Position numbers and translations under genes: made by a program. Shown here one piece after another: positions 1 through 8,731 of a stretch of DNA of 64,000 bases; positions within the stretch are counted from its first letter, which is position 1, and every line of letters starts with the position of its first letter. The stretch comes from G963662605 sp963667005 (GTDB lineage Bacteria > Bacteroidota > Ignavibacteria > Ignavibacteriales > Ignavibacteriaceae). The DNA lies in NCBI GenBank assembly GCA_963667005.1, contig OY762937.1:496001-560000 (forward strand), written 5' to 3'. A model generated the notes under the pieces. It searched no databases. It saw nothing but the letters and a program-made list of their open reading frames with translations, and had not been told where the DNA came from.

Positions 1-222
1 ATAATTGGTTCGCTTGATAATATCGAACACATTGTTAAGATAACAGTTTTTGTTAATAGCGCGGAAGGTTATACCGACCAGCCCGTGGTTGCCAATGGCG
101 CATCAGAACTGCTTTTGCAGATTTTCGGTGATGCCGGAAAGCATGCCAGAAGTGCCGTCGGTGTTTGCGAGCTGCCGCGTAATGCTGCCGTAGAAGTTGA
201 ATTAATCGCTTCGGTTAAGTAA
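1..222 (+). CDS. RidA/YjgF-family protein, 3' end only
   Basis: The reading frame is open from the first base of the window and stops with TAA at 220-222, giving the last 73 residues of a protein. The stretch contains NGASELLLQIFGDAGKHAR followed by SAVGVCELPRNAAVEVEL, which matches the C-terminal half of the RidA/YjgF/YER057c family, including the conserved Arg near SAVG and the PRNAAVEVE end. RidA proteins are small cytosolic enamine/imine deaminases that hydrolyse reactive intermediates of PLP enzymes. The 5' part lies outside the window, so length and exact subfamily cannot be judged. The next gene begins 35 bases downstream on the same strand. Confidence 0.8.
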   Translation: MIGSLDNIEHIVKITVFVNSAEGYTDQPVVANGASELLLQIFGDAGKHARSAVGVCELPRNAAVEVELIASVK

Positions 223-257
223 CAGACATTCTGTTTTTATGACACTATAACAGTATT

Positions 258-1367
258 ATGACCAGTAGTTCTAAAAAAAATAGAGTTATTTTTCTGGATC
301 TCATCCGCGCATTCGCCGTTATCATGATGGTGCAGGGCCATACTATAGATGTTCTGCTGCGCGACTCATACCGGGATCTTACGTCACCCCTATATTCAGT
401 TTGGTGGTTTAACCGCGGCATGACTGCCCCCATATTCTTATTCACTTCAGGAACGGTGTTCAATTATCTCTTCAAGCTGAGAAACGAACCCTTTTGGCAA
501 AATCCCCGTGTATGGAAAGGCTTCAAGCGTTTTGTCCTCCTTATGATTCTTGGATATTTGCTAAAGTACCCGACAAGAGAAGTGTTCAACTTTACAAACG
601 TTACAGACGACCGTTGGCAGATATTTTTCAATGTTGACGTTCTTCAGCTTATCGGATGCGGAATTATCAGTATCATGTTCCTCAATTTTATATCCGAAGT
701 GACCAAGCTCAAGGATACCTGGGTTTTTTCGGCCGGTGTGCTGGCTTGCATTGTGCTCTTTCCATTGACCAACCATATGTATTTCGAAGATTATATGCCC
801 CGGTATCTGGCAACGTATATTAACAGCACCATTCATTATCACAACGGAGCTCCGGGTTCAAATTTCCCGCTGATACCATGGCTTTGTTATATGTTCAGCG
901 GAGCGGTACTGGGAAGCTTCCTTGCTAAAAATCCCGATATATTTAAGACGACGGCATTTTCTAAAAAACTTGCTATTGCCGGTTTAGGGTTTGTCATCGC
1001 ATCACTGATCGGCGATATCATTGAAGTTCTCCTGATTGGGAAAAGCAATTATTGGACAACCAGCCCAAACCTCATTCTCGTCAGAATCGGCTATGTTTTA
1101 CTTTTGAATTCTCTCTTCGCCTATCTCGCCCGTAAAATGGTTACGATTCCGAAATTAATTATTTTGCTCGGACGAAATACATTGCTAATTTATGTTGTTC
1201 ACCTCCTCATTTTGTACGGAAGCCCGTGGTTCCTTGGAGTTGAGCATTACTGGATGAAAAGGTTTGATGTATACACAACCATATTCCTTGCACTCGAGAT
1301 GATTGGTGTAATGACGTTAATGGTCGTTGTGTTGAACAAACTGAATATGCGAAATAAACCATTATAG
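258..1367 (+). CDS. Multi-pass membrane acyltransferase (HGSNAT/DUF1624 or acyltransferase-3 like)
   Basis: A 369-residue protein that is strongly hydrophobic along its length, with roughly ten membrane segments. The N-terminus has FLDLIRAFAVIMMVQGHTID, the arrangement seen at the start of heparan-alpha-glucosaminide N-acetyltransferase-like and related membrane acyltransferases, where the Asp, Arg and His of the first helix are conserved, followed by NRGMTAPIFLFTSG for the second helix. Such proteins move acyl groups onto sugars or lipids at the inner membrane; the substrate here is unknown. The gene starts with ATG and ends 7 bases before ruvB on the same strand, so the two are probably cotranscribed. 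The family call is by eye and the exact Pfam family is uncertain. Confidence 0.65.
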   Translation: MTSSSKKNRVIFLDLIRAFAVIMMVQGHTIDVLLRDSYRDLTSPLYSVWWFNRGMTAPIFLFTSGTVFNYLFKLRNEPFWQNPRVWKGFKRFVLLMILGYLLKYPTREVFNFTNVTDDRWQIFFNVDVLQLIGCGIISIMFLNFISEVTKLKDTWVFSAGVLACIVLFPLTNHMYFEDYMPRYLATYINSTIHYHNGAPGSNFPLIPWLCYMFSGAVLGSFLAKNPDIFKTTAFSKKLAIAGLGFVIASLIGDIIEVLLIGKSNYWTTSPNLILVRIGYVLLLNSLFAYLARKMVTIPKLIILLGRNTLLIYVVHLLILYGSPWFLGVEHYWMKRFDVYTTIFLALEMIGVMTLMVVVLNKLNMRNKPL

Positions 1368-1374
1368 AGTATCA

Positions 1375-2397
1375 TTGAGAAAAAGCGAAATAGACGACTC
1401 GTTACGGGTCGAAGAAAAAGATTTTGAACAGACATTGCGCCCGGCGCGTTTTGCGGATTTTATCGGACAGACAAAAATAACCGATAACCTACGTGTTTTC
1501 ATTTCGGCCGCAAAAAAACGCGGAGAAGCACTTGATCACGTATTGTTGACAGGTCCTCCCGGTTTGGGTAAAACGACACTGGCTCATATCATAGCAAACG
1601 AAATGCAGGTGGGATTTAAAGCAACATCAGGTCCGGTTCTTGAAAAACCTGGGGACTTAGCAGGAATCCTTACCAACCTCGAAGAAAACTCCGTTTTATT
1701 TATTGATGAAATTCACCGTCTGAGTCCGGTTGTTGAAGAATTTTTATATTCGGCAATGGAAGACTACCGCATTGATATTATGATAGACAGCGGTCCCAGC
1801 GCACGCACAGTACAGATAAGTCTGCCGAAGTATACGCTTATCGGCGCAACAACGCGTGCAGGCATGCTGACCTCACCTTTACGCGACCGGTTCGGTATTA
1901 AATTCCGTTTGGACTATTACGACAGCTCTCTTATCAGCAATATAATTTTACGTTCGTCAAAAATTCTGGATGTAGTAACTGAAACCGATGCCGCTTTAGA
2001 AATTGCGAAACGTTCACGCGGAACCCCGAGAATCGCGAACAGACTGCTGCGCAGAACACGCGACTTTGCTGATTACGAAAACAAAAAAAGCATCGATCTT
2101 CCGGTTGCACAAAAAGCATTAACGGCTCTTGAAGTAGATAATTTCGGGCTTGATGAGATGGACAAGGAAATCATGCTGACAATTATTGAAAAATTCGGCG
2201 GCGGCCCGGTCGGACTGAGCGCTTTATCTGTTGCAGTAAACGAAGATCCCGGGACAATCGAGGAAGTTTACGAGCCGTTCCTTATTCAGAATGGGTTCAT
2301 TAATCGTACACCGCGTGGTAGGGAAGCAACGGTGAACGCGTATAAATATTTCGGCAAGACTAAAAAGGCGAGTAATACGCCGCTTTTCGGAGAATAG
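1375..2397 (+). CDS. ruvB: Holliday junction branch migration ATPase RuvB
   Basis: The 340-residue protein is full length for RuvB, the hexameric AAA+ motor that works with RuvA to drive branch migration at Holliday junctions. Visible motifs are the N-terminal LRPARFADFIGQ, Walker A GPPGLGKTTL (about residues 61-70), Walker B LFIDEIHRL, sensor 1 GATTRAG, sensor 2 RGTPRIANRLLRR, and the C-terminal winged helix with GGGPVGLSALSVA and PRGREAT. The start is TTG at 1375, 7 bases after the preceding stop; no better in-frame start fits the conserved N-terminus. ruvA and ruvC are not in this window. A palindromic repeat pair lies immediately downstream. Confidence 0.96.
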   Translation: MRKSEIDDSLRVEEKDFEQTLRPARFADFIGQTKITDNLRVFISAAKKRGEALDHVLLTGPPGLGKTTLAHIIANEMQVGFKATSGPVLEKPGDLAGILTNLEENSVLFIDEIHRLSPVVEEFLYSAMEDYRIDIMIDSGPSARTVQISLPKYTLIGATTRAGMLTSPLRDRFGIKFRLDYYDSSLISNIILRSSKILDVVTETDAALEIAKRSRGTPRIANRLLRRTRDFADYENKKSIDLPVAQKALTALEVDNFGLDEMDKEIMLTIIEKFGGGPVGLSALSVAVNEDPGTIEEVYEPFLIQNGFINRTPRGREATVNAYKYFGKTKKASNTPLFGE

Positions 2398-2408
2398 ACA
2401 TAGCTTTT

Positions 2409-2538
2409 TGTAGAGACGAATGGCATGCGTCTCGCCCGAAATATGGCAAATAAAAAACCGCCGGAATGCGTATTCGGGTTTCGGATTGTTCTATGATATC
2501 GTTTATTAATAGAGAGACGCATGCCATGCGTCTCTACA
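2409..2538. repeat. 25-bp inverted repeat pair of REP-like type
   Basis: The 25 bases at 2409-2433 and 2514-2538 are reverse complements with one mismatch, separated by 80 bases. Each arm is itself partly palindromic around gcatggcatgc and begins with the tgtagagacg motif. It occupies the whole ruvB-kdsA intergenic space. It resembles dispersed extragenic palindromes and could also act as an RNA hairpin or weak terminator between the two genes. Confidence 0.75.
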
Positions 2539-2560
2539 CAAAATAAATTGCGAGTGTGAT

Positions 2561-3376
2561 ATGAGTGTAAAAGTTAACAATATTGAAATTGGCGATAATC
2601 GTCCTTTCGTTCTTATTGCCGGACCGTGTATTGTAGAAAATGAAAAAATGATTTATGAAACATCGGCAGCGATTAAAGCGATCGCCGATAAGTTAAACAT
2701 ACCATTTATATTTAAATCCAGCTACAAAAAGGCCAATCGTACAAGTCTTAATTCGTTTGTCGGCCTTGATAAAGAAGAAGCTTTAAAGATCATTGAAGGA
2801 GCTAAAAAAGCTCTCGGCGTTCCGGCAATTACGGATATCCATACTGAGCAGGAAGCAGAACTCGCCGCTAAATATGTTGACATTTTGCAGATACCGGCTT
2901 TTCTTTGCCGCCAAACTGATTTATTGGTTGCTGCCGGAAAAACCGGGAAAGTCATCAATATTAAGAAGGGGCAGTTCCTCGCGCCGGAAGACATGAAGCA
3001 CGCGGCAGATAAAGTAGCGTCAACAGGCAATAACAACATCATGCTTACCGAGCGCGGATCATTTTTTGGGTATCACAATTTAGTTGTTGATATGCGGGGA
3101 CTGGTCATCATGAGAGAGCTTGGCTATCCCGTTGTTATGGATGCAACACACTCGGTGCAGATTCCTTCACAAGGCGGTATATCCGGAGGCGAACCAAAAT
3201 TCATATTGCCGCTGGCAAAAGCCGCTGCGGCTGTCGGTGTGGATGCACTCTTTCTTGAAGTTCATCCCGATCCGAAAAATGCATTGAGCGATGCAGGCAG
3301 TCAGCTTCCATTGGATAGACTTGAGTCATTGCTTGTAAAAGTCAAAGCGGTTGACAGCGCAGTAAAAGCGCAATAG
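2561..3376 (+). CDS. kdsA: 3-deoxy-D-manno-octulosonate 8-phosphate synthase
   Basis: A 271-residue enzyme of the DAHP/KDO8P synthase family that condenses phosphoenolpyruvate with arabinose 5-phosphate, the first committed step of KDO synthesis for lipopolysaccharide. Recognised from IAGPCIVEN, FKSSYKKANRTS, PAITDIHTE, DILQIPAFLCRQTDLL, NIKKGQFLAPEDM, TERGSFFGY, DATHSVQ, and LEVHPDP. The Cys in AGPC, with the His, Glu and Asp of the later motifs, is the ligand set of the metal-dependent class of KdsA, so a metallo-enzyme is inferred. Its presence supports a Gram-negative outer membrane. The next gene, 49 bases downstream, handles acyl lipids. Confidence 0.95.
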   Translation: MSVKVNNIEIGDNRPFVLIAGPCIVENEKMIYETSAAIKAIADKLNIPFIFKSSYKKANRTSLNSFVGLDKEEALKIIEGAKKALGVPAITDIHTEQEAELAAKYVDILQIPAFLCRQTDLLVAAGKTGKVINIKKGQFLAPEDMKHAADKVASTGNNNIMLTERGSFFGYHNLVVDMRGLVIMRELGYPVVMDATHSVQIPSQGGISGGEPKFILPLAKAAAAVGVDALFLEVHPDPKNALSDAGSQLPLDRLESLLVKVKAVDSAVKAQ

Positions 3377-3425
3377 TGATTTTATACATAATTGTATTTT
3401 CTCATTTCCCGGTTAGCGACATTTC

Positions 3426-5870
3426 ATGCTTCTAAAAGATCATAATTCCACTGCCATTGTATATGGCGACAAACAGTACTCATACGCAGAAGTTCTCAAG
3501 TATTGCGGCATCTTTGCCTCAATACTGAAAAAATATTCGGCAAGACGTACAGCAATCATTGCAGAGAACAGACCCGAGTGGGTTTTCACAATCTTTTCTG
3601 CATTACACGTTGAAGCTGTACCTGTACTATTCGATTATAATGCCGAAGTTGAAGAGATTGCTGCCATATTGAATGATACGCGTCCTGAGGTTATTTTCTA
3701 TTCAGCCGATTATTCCGACAAGATCAGGAATATCCGTACACACCTTCAGTACACACCCCAGACAATTTTGTTGGATGATGCTGTTACATATCCGGAAGAT
3801 ACTTTCATTGAATACATTGATCCCCCTGAAGAAAACATGGGGCTTATTGTTTATACTTCCGGCACGACAGGTTCACCAAAAGGAGTAATGCTAACCGTTT
3901 CCAACGTTGTCAATAATTTCAAGCCTTTTCTTGTTTTCGCAAACGAAAACGAATGTGAACTTGCCCTGCTTCCCTGGTATCATTGTTTTCCGCTTCAGCT
4001 TTGCATGTTCGCCCCGATGTATCTGGGTGCGACCGTCGTTATTGCACAATCGCTCAATCCGACCGAATTAATGAATCTGTTACAAAAGTATAAGATTACT
4101 GTGCTGACTGGTGTTCCGCGGTTGTTCGAAAAACTGCGCGAAGCAATTATGAAAAGGATAAATGAATCCTTTGTTACCCGGGCAATATTTAAAACTGCCG
4201 GGTTGTTAAACAGCATGACAGTCTCCCGTCTTCTGTTCAACACCGTTCATAAAAAATTCGGCGGCAACATCCATTACTTCATTTGCGGTGGTGCTGCAAT
4301 TAGTCCGGAGATAGAAAAAGATTTTAAGACGCTTGGCTTCAAGTTTGTGACCGGATATGGATTAACCGAATCGTCTCCTATTATCACATTCAACTTTCCC
4401 ACGAAGATCAGAATCGGTTCGGCAGGTGTAACTATTCCCGGTTGTGAAGCAAAGATCGTAGACGGCGAAATTGTCGCACGCGGAAACAACATTATGGCGG
4501 GCTATTTCAACAATAAAGAAGCAACCGACGCAATTATTGTTGACGGCTGGCTGCATACCGGGGATTTAGGTTATTTTGACAAAGACGGCTTCTTATACAT
4601 CACCGGAAGAAAAAAAGAGATTATTGTCCTTTCAAACGGTAAAAATATCAATCCCGTTGAAATCGAGAATAAACTTGAAGCACAATTCCCCGTTATACAG
4701 GAAGTGGCGGTAACCGATGTGGATGATTCACTTCACGCACTTATCTATCTCAGCAAAGAAAATCTTGACGGCATTACCGAGGACATTCATGAGTATATAA
4801 AATGGAAAGTCATCAATGCCTACAACAAAACAGCGGTTACATATAAAAGAATTTCCGGATTCACACTAATTCCAACTGAACTTCCGAAAACGCCAATAGG
4901 AAAAACGAAACGATTCAAACTTCATGAGTTGATTGACGGGAAAAAGCCTGTTGTCGTCGAACCACAGCAGCCAACTACGCCCGAATATGAGAGCGTTGCG
5001 AATCACATACGCGATACCAAAAATATCGAGGTGACTCCGGGACAAAATCTTATTATGGATATCGGGCTTGATTCGCTCGATAAAGTTGTCTTGATCTCCT
5101 ATATTGAAAAGAATTTCGGTATCCGGATAACGGAGCAGGAATTAGTTCAATTTAAAACGTTGGGAGAACTATCTAATTATATAAAAGAAGAAAAAGAAAA
5201 ATTTGAACACGAGAAAGCCGGTTGGAAAGACCTGGTAAGCGACGCGGATAAGGCAAGAATACCTTTTACCTGGTTAGGAACAATCTTCTCTTATGCCGTA
5301 TTCAAGGTGTTGGGTTGGATTTGGACGCCGGTAAAAGCAATAGACAAAGAAAATATTCCCGAGGGCAATTTTATTATTGCCTCAAACCATAAAACGTATA
5401 TTGATCCGCTCTATATCGCTTCAACGCTACCGTACGGTAAGGCCCGCAAAACATTTTACTATTCGAAAGCGAAGTATTTCCCGGGAGCCGTAAAATTTTT
5501 CGCAGAGATTCATAATGTCATTCTCGTGGATATCGAAAATGATCTAAAGACTTCCATGATGAAAATAGCCGCGGCTTTAAAGAGGAAGAAGAATCTTATT
5601 ATTTTTCCGGAAGGTACGCGCAGCATAACGGGAGAGCTGGGAGATTTCAAGAAATTTTATACAATACTCAGTTGTGAACTTAACATTCCGATTGTTCCTG
5701 TTGTTCTCAGCGGCAATAGCGACGCGCTTCCGCGCGGTGCTTTTTGGCTTCGATTCGGTAAAAAGGTCACCGTACGATTCTTCCCTCCGGTCTATCCCGG
5801 AAATCATACGTACGATTCACTTAACATCGAAGTCCGCAATATAATAAGCGGTAACCTATCAAGGGATTGA
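3426..5870 (+). CDS. Acyl-CoA/ACP ligase - acyl carrier domain - PlsC acyltransferase fusion
   Basis: An 814-residue fusion with three parts. Residues 1-500 are an AMP-forming acyl ligase: P-loop YTSGTTGSPKGVMLT (143-157), YGLTE (311-315), TGDLGYFDKDG (378-388), and ITGRKKE. Residues about 515-590 are an acyl carrier domain with the phosphopantetheine attachment serine in GLDSLD (Ser550). Residues about 605-814 are a PlsC-type glycerolipid acyltransferase with NHKTYID (654-660; the HX4D catalytic pair) and FPEGTRS (727-733). The likely job is to activate a fatty acid, load it on the tethered carrier and pass it to a lysophospholipid. E. coli Aas has ligase and acyltransferase in the other order and no carrier domain. 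The ATG at 3426 gives a complete ligase N-terminus. Confidence 0.88.
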   Translation: MLLKDHNSTAIVYGDKQYSYAEVLKYCGIFASILKKYSARRTAIIAENRPEWVFTIFSALHVEAVPVLFDYNAEVEEIAAILNDTRPEVIFYSADYSDKIRNIRTHLQYTPQTILLDDAVTYPEDTFIEYIDPPEENMGLIVYTSGTTGSPKGVMLTVSNVVNNFKPFLVFANENECELALLPWYHCFPLQLCMFAPMYLGATVVIAQSLNPTELMNLLQKYKITVLTGVPRLFEKLREAIMKRINESFVTRAIFKTAGLLNSMTVSRLLFNTVHKKFGGNIHYFICGGAAISPEIEKDFKTLGFKFVTGYGLTESSPIITFNFPTKIRIGSAGVTIPGCEAKIVDGEIVARGNNIMAGYFNNKEATDAIIVDGWLHTGDLGYFDKDGFLYITGRKKEIIVLSNGKNINPVEIENKLEAQFPVIQEVAVTDVDDSLHALIYLSKENLDGITEDIHEYIKWKVINAYNKTAVTYKRISGFTLIPTELPKTPIGKTKRFKLHELIDGKKPVVVEPQQPTTPEYESVANHIRDTKNIEVTPGQNLIMDIGLDSLDKVVLISYIEKNFGIRITEQELVQFKTLGELSNYIKEEKEKFEHEKAGWKDLVSDADKARIPFTWLGTIFSYAVFKVLGWIWTPVKAIDKENIPEGNFIIASNHKTYIDPLYIASTLPYGKARKTFYYSKAKYFPGAVKFFAEIHNVILVDIENDLKTSMMKIAAALKRKKNLIIFPEGTRSITGELGDFKKFYTILSCELNIPIVPVVLSGNSDALPRGAFWLRFGKKVTVRFFPPVYPGNHTYDSLNIEVRNIISGNLSRD

Positions 5871-5903
5871 TAAGCTACCGCTAAACAATATAATTAGTGA
5901 AAA

Positions 5904-6965
5904 CTAAAAGGCGAAAGCAAATGTACCGCTCAGTGTACTGTACTTGCCGAAATTGTATTCTGCCAGAAGATCCATTGCCAAGATGTGTAGTTTCACTCCA
6001 AGATTAAACTTAAATTTATTTTCACCGGTCAGAGAGAAGCTTATATTGGTAGGCTGTTTTCCGGTACTGGTCTGGAGAGTATCGGTATAATTCACATCCA
6101 GTTTTGATTTCTCAAAGATGAGTCCGCCGTAAGGTGTTACACTCAACATACCAACTCCGAATTGTTTGCCGACATTTACTCCATACGCAAGAGTGCTGAA
6201 ATCAATAATGCTGCCGAGTTTCATATCCTGACTCAAAAAGCCGACTGAAATATCTACCGGAAGGGGTGTTTTAAACCACAAGCCGGGATTATGCTGCAAT
6301 CCGAATCCAAAGAACTTGAATTTCCCTGCATCTTTAATGTCATATGATGGAAGAAATCTAATGATTGCCTGCGTACCGTATACAGTACCAATTTTAATTT
6401 GAGGAGATGCAGCCGGCATCATGGAAACATCATCTCCGAATAATCCATGAATATCGCTGAGATCAGTCGTGTAGGCCGGAACAACTTTGTCTCCGTAGGT
6501 TGTGTGAACGGTGAATGATTCTGAATTGATTTTAACATTATCTTTTTTGCTGCCGCGAATTGTGGGTCCGGATATCACCACGCCTATATCCTGCTGAACA
6601 ATCTGATTCGCGATTTCCTGTTGTGCGAGGGGATTGATGGTCGCCTGCTGAGCGAGCACCATGGCCTGTTCATCATTAAAGCGGTATGTACCTTTAACTG
6701 AAAATGTTTGAGTATTATCTGCAAATTTTGTACCCATGCCGACAAAACCAACCTGAAGATCAAAACCCAAAACTTTCGCGCTAGGCGGTGCGCCCATCCA
6801 TCCGGAGTTCATGCCAGCACCGAAGGAGTGAATTGCCGGAGCAAGATACGCCGATCCTGCGGTAGCAGACAATTGCTCAATTCTGGCATCCATATTTTGA
6901 GCCTTGATTGAAGAAATAGACAGTATTACAAAAAATAACAGATACAGGAAAGAATGGGACTTCAT
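5904..6965 (-). CDS. Predicted outer-membrane beta-barrel protein (DUF6588-like)
   Basis: The chosen start, ATG at 6965, has an AAGGAGG ribosome binding site 6 bases upstream and opens a clear signal peptide (MKSHSFLYLLFFVILSISS, cleavage near IKAQ), so the longer open frame to 7019 is rejected. The mature protein of about 330 residues is rich in alternating hydrophobic/glycine strands (for example VLGFDLQVGFVGMGTKFA, ending FGKYSTLSGTFAFAF with a terminal Phe) typical of outer-membrane barrels. It resembles the DUF6588 barrel family of FCB bacteria; function is unknown. It stands alone downstream of a gene-poor leader. Confidence 0.75.
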   Translation of the reverse strand: MKSHSFLYLLFFVILSISSIKAQNMDARIEQLSATAGSAYLAPAIHSFGAGMNSGWMGAPPSAKVLGFDLQVGFVGMGTKFADNTQTFSVKGTYRFNDEQAMVLAQQATINPLAQQEIANQIVQQDIGVVISGPTIRGSKKDNVKINSESFTVHTTYGDKVVPAYTTDLSDIHGLFGDDVSMMPAASPQIKIGTVYGTQAIIRFLPSYDIKDAGKFKFFGFGLQHNPGLWFKTPLPVDISVGFLSQDMKLGSIIDFSTLAYGVNVGKQFGVGMLSVTPYGGLIFEKSKLDVNYTDTLQTSTGKQPTNISFSLTGENKFKFNLGVKLHILAMDLLAEYNFGKYSTLSGTFAFAF

Positions 6966-7316
6966 AACAGCCTCCTTGGTTACTTTGGTTATATAATCAA
7001 TAAGCAATTGCATATTCAAAATAATACATAAAAAAGTACGAGAATAATTCTATTTATACAAAAAATTTTGTGCCGGGACGCACTTTATACAAAAAAGGTG
7101 AGGCAGATGTTTACAAAAGCTGCTGCAAACTCCTGTAAAAGCATCCATCCTCACCTAAAACTTTCATCAACGGTTGTTACCGCTCCTAATCATCGAATCG
7201 CATTCTTAATACTAATCAAGCCTGCGCCATGCACATAATACTAAACCGCAATTAAGTGAATATGGTTCCCGCAACATTCAAAAAAATTTGGGGAATTTAC
7301 AAAAGAAAGAATGGGG
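6966..7316. other. Gene-free leader upstream of the barrel gene
   Basis: No convincing gene. An in-frame upstream extension of the barrel gene (6966-7019) lacks a ribosome binding site. The only structure found is the hairpin with a U-tract at 7091-7155 (separate entry). Confidence 0.5.
7091..7155 (-). terminator. Long hairpin ending in a U-tract (terminator or attenuator)
   Basis: On the minus strand GGTGAGG (7155-7149) pairs with CCTCACC (7103-7097) across a 45-base loop that has further pairing (GATG/CATC, TTTAC/GTAAA), and is followed directly by TTTTTT (7096-7091). This is the form of an intrinsic terminator. It lies about 160 bases past the small membrane protein gene and about 125 bases before the barrel gene, so it may end the first transcript or act as a 5'-leader switch for the second. 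Confidence 0.5.
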
Positions 7317-7664
7317 TTAACGCCAGTGATTTTGCCAGTTTTTGCGATGATTTCGCGGCTGGGGCTGGTTAGCTTCGAGGTACTGTTCGCGGGTATGCCG
7401 GGGAACATCATGCAGCGCTGTTTTTCTACGGGAGTGATGTTCGGATTTATCAGGAATAACAAATTGTCCTGACACGCTTCTATCCTGTTCACCAAAAGTA
7501 TTCGTGGTTTGTTTAGTTGAGCGGGTATGATCTCTTCTTTGAGTAACCGGTTTAGCCTTTTCGCTTTTATTCATCAGGCTAAATGTCAGAGGAATCATAA
7601 TGACTAAAATTAGTACGCCAAAAACGCCGAGGGCTCCATACAGTAAGATGCTAGAAAAATCCAA
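7317..7664 (-). CDS. Small single-pass membrane protein, unknown
   Basis: A 115-residue frame with a TTG start. Residues about 8-30 (LYGALGVFGVLILVIMIPLT) form one membrane helix; the rest is a polar, strongly basic tail rich in Arg, His, Gln and Asn, with no recognisable domain. A second frame overlaps at 7241-7495 but lacks any such organisation. The gene sits downstream of an M48 lipoprotein protease on the same strand, about 95 bases away. The ribosome binding site is weak, so the gene is only moderately supported. Confidence 0.45.
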   Translation of the reverse strand: MDFSSILLYGALGVFGVLILVIMIPLTFSLMNKSEKAKPVTQRRDHTRSTKQTTNTFGEQDRSVSGQFVIPDKSEHHSRRKTALHDVPRHTREQYLEANQPQPRNHRKNWQNHWR

Positions 7665-7758
7665 AACTCAACCTATCCAATAATATTCATGATCCTCGCA
7701 AACTACACTACCAACAACAACTCTTAAATAAATCTACACACCGAACATCAAATCATTA

Positions 7759-8625
7759 CTACGGCAGCTTTGATTTTATATTTGTATTATATTCTGTCCG
7801 GTATAAGTTTTTAGATGTATTGTTATAACTGATAACCTCTATTCCGGCAGACGTCAAGCGGTCGTTTGTTCTTGAAATTCTTTGTGCCGGTTCCGGATGC
7901 GTACTGAGAAACTTTTCTATATCGCCTGTTTGTGCAGATATTTTTCCATCCGCTTGAAGCTTTTCAAAAAAGAACTTTACTGAGCCGGCATAATACTTGG
8001 TATCTTTCAGATATTTGAAAGAATATTCATCAGACTCATCTTCATTTGCCCGGCTGTTCTGCAAAAGAACCGAAGTTGTAAATAGACTTTCAACAATTTG
8101 TGTAAGCGTTGAAGGGTTATTACCAAGCACAATGCTCAATAAGGTCGAAATGCCGTATTGCTGTGTCATGCGAGTTGATGCATGGCGAAGTTCGGCATGT
8201 GCGATTTCGTGTCCCAATACGCCGGCAAGAGCGGCTTCCGAATCTAAATATTTCAGTAAACCGGTATAGACATAAATTGGGCCGCCGGGAAGCGCGAAAG
8301 CATTTAATGTACTGTCGTCATTAATAATTTCAACGTTGTATTTGTAAACATTCTTCTTTTGATTTGAGGAAGAATTTAATATCGGAGTCACGATGGTATT
8401 CATGATATATTGCTTGATTGCCGGAGCATTAGCCGTATTCAATATTGGATACGTTGCCGGCGTATTCTGTATTTCCGCAACTGCCTGCTGTCCAAATGTC
8501 ACATCATCTGAATCAGAAAAAATATTGACTGCCGGAAGAATACTGGTAGGATCGGAACATGCCGGGACAAAAAATATTGAAAAGGCAAAAAGGTATGTAA
8601 GCGCAAATATCTTTACTATTTTCAT
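7759..8625 (-). CDS. M48-family metalloprotease lipoprotein
   Basis: A 288-residue protein with a lipoprotein signal (lipobox FVPACS, Cys23) and a zinc protease motif HEIAH at residues 139-143 (in GVLGHEIAHAELRHAS), followed by a downstream glutamate motif in NEDESDEYS that supplies the third metal ligand. STHPEPAQRISRT near the C-terminus is the usual end of the BepA/LoiP/YggG group of M48 peptidases. These act in the periplasm on misassembled outer-membrane proteins. Compared with BepA it lacks the C-terminal TPR domain. A second, cytosolic-looking M48 protein occurs at 45.9-46.8 kb. Confidence 0.9.
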   Translation of the reverse strand: MKIVKIFALTYLFAFSIFFVPACSDPTSILPAVNIFSDSDDVTFGQQAVAEIQNTPATYPILNTANAPAIKQYIMNTIVTPILNSSSNQKKNVYKYNVEIINDDSTLNAFALPGGPIYVYTGLLKYLDSEAALAGVLGHEIAHAELRHASTRMTQQYGISTLLSIVLGNNPSTLTQIVESLFTTSVLLQNSRANEDESDEYSFKYLKDTKYYAGSVKFFFEKLQADGKISAQTGDIEKFLSTHPEPAQRISRTNDRLTSAGIEVISYNNTSKNLYRTEYNTNIKSKLP

Positions 8626-8731
8626 CGTGTCATTCTTATTAATGATATGTGGAAATAATTTTATTCAGATTGAAAGGATAAGAAATTCCCCTCTCACTTG
8701 CAATGATTAATTATTTCGAAATAAATATTTG

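Noticed and set aside
7241..7495. 84-residue minus-strand frame overlapping the small membrane protein gene
   Set aside because: Mixed composition with no membrane helix, and the other frame has a clear one.
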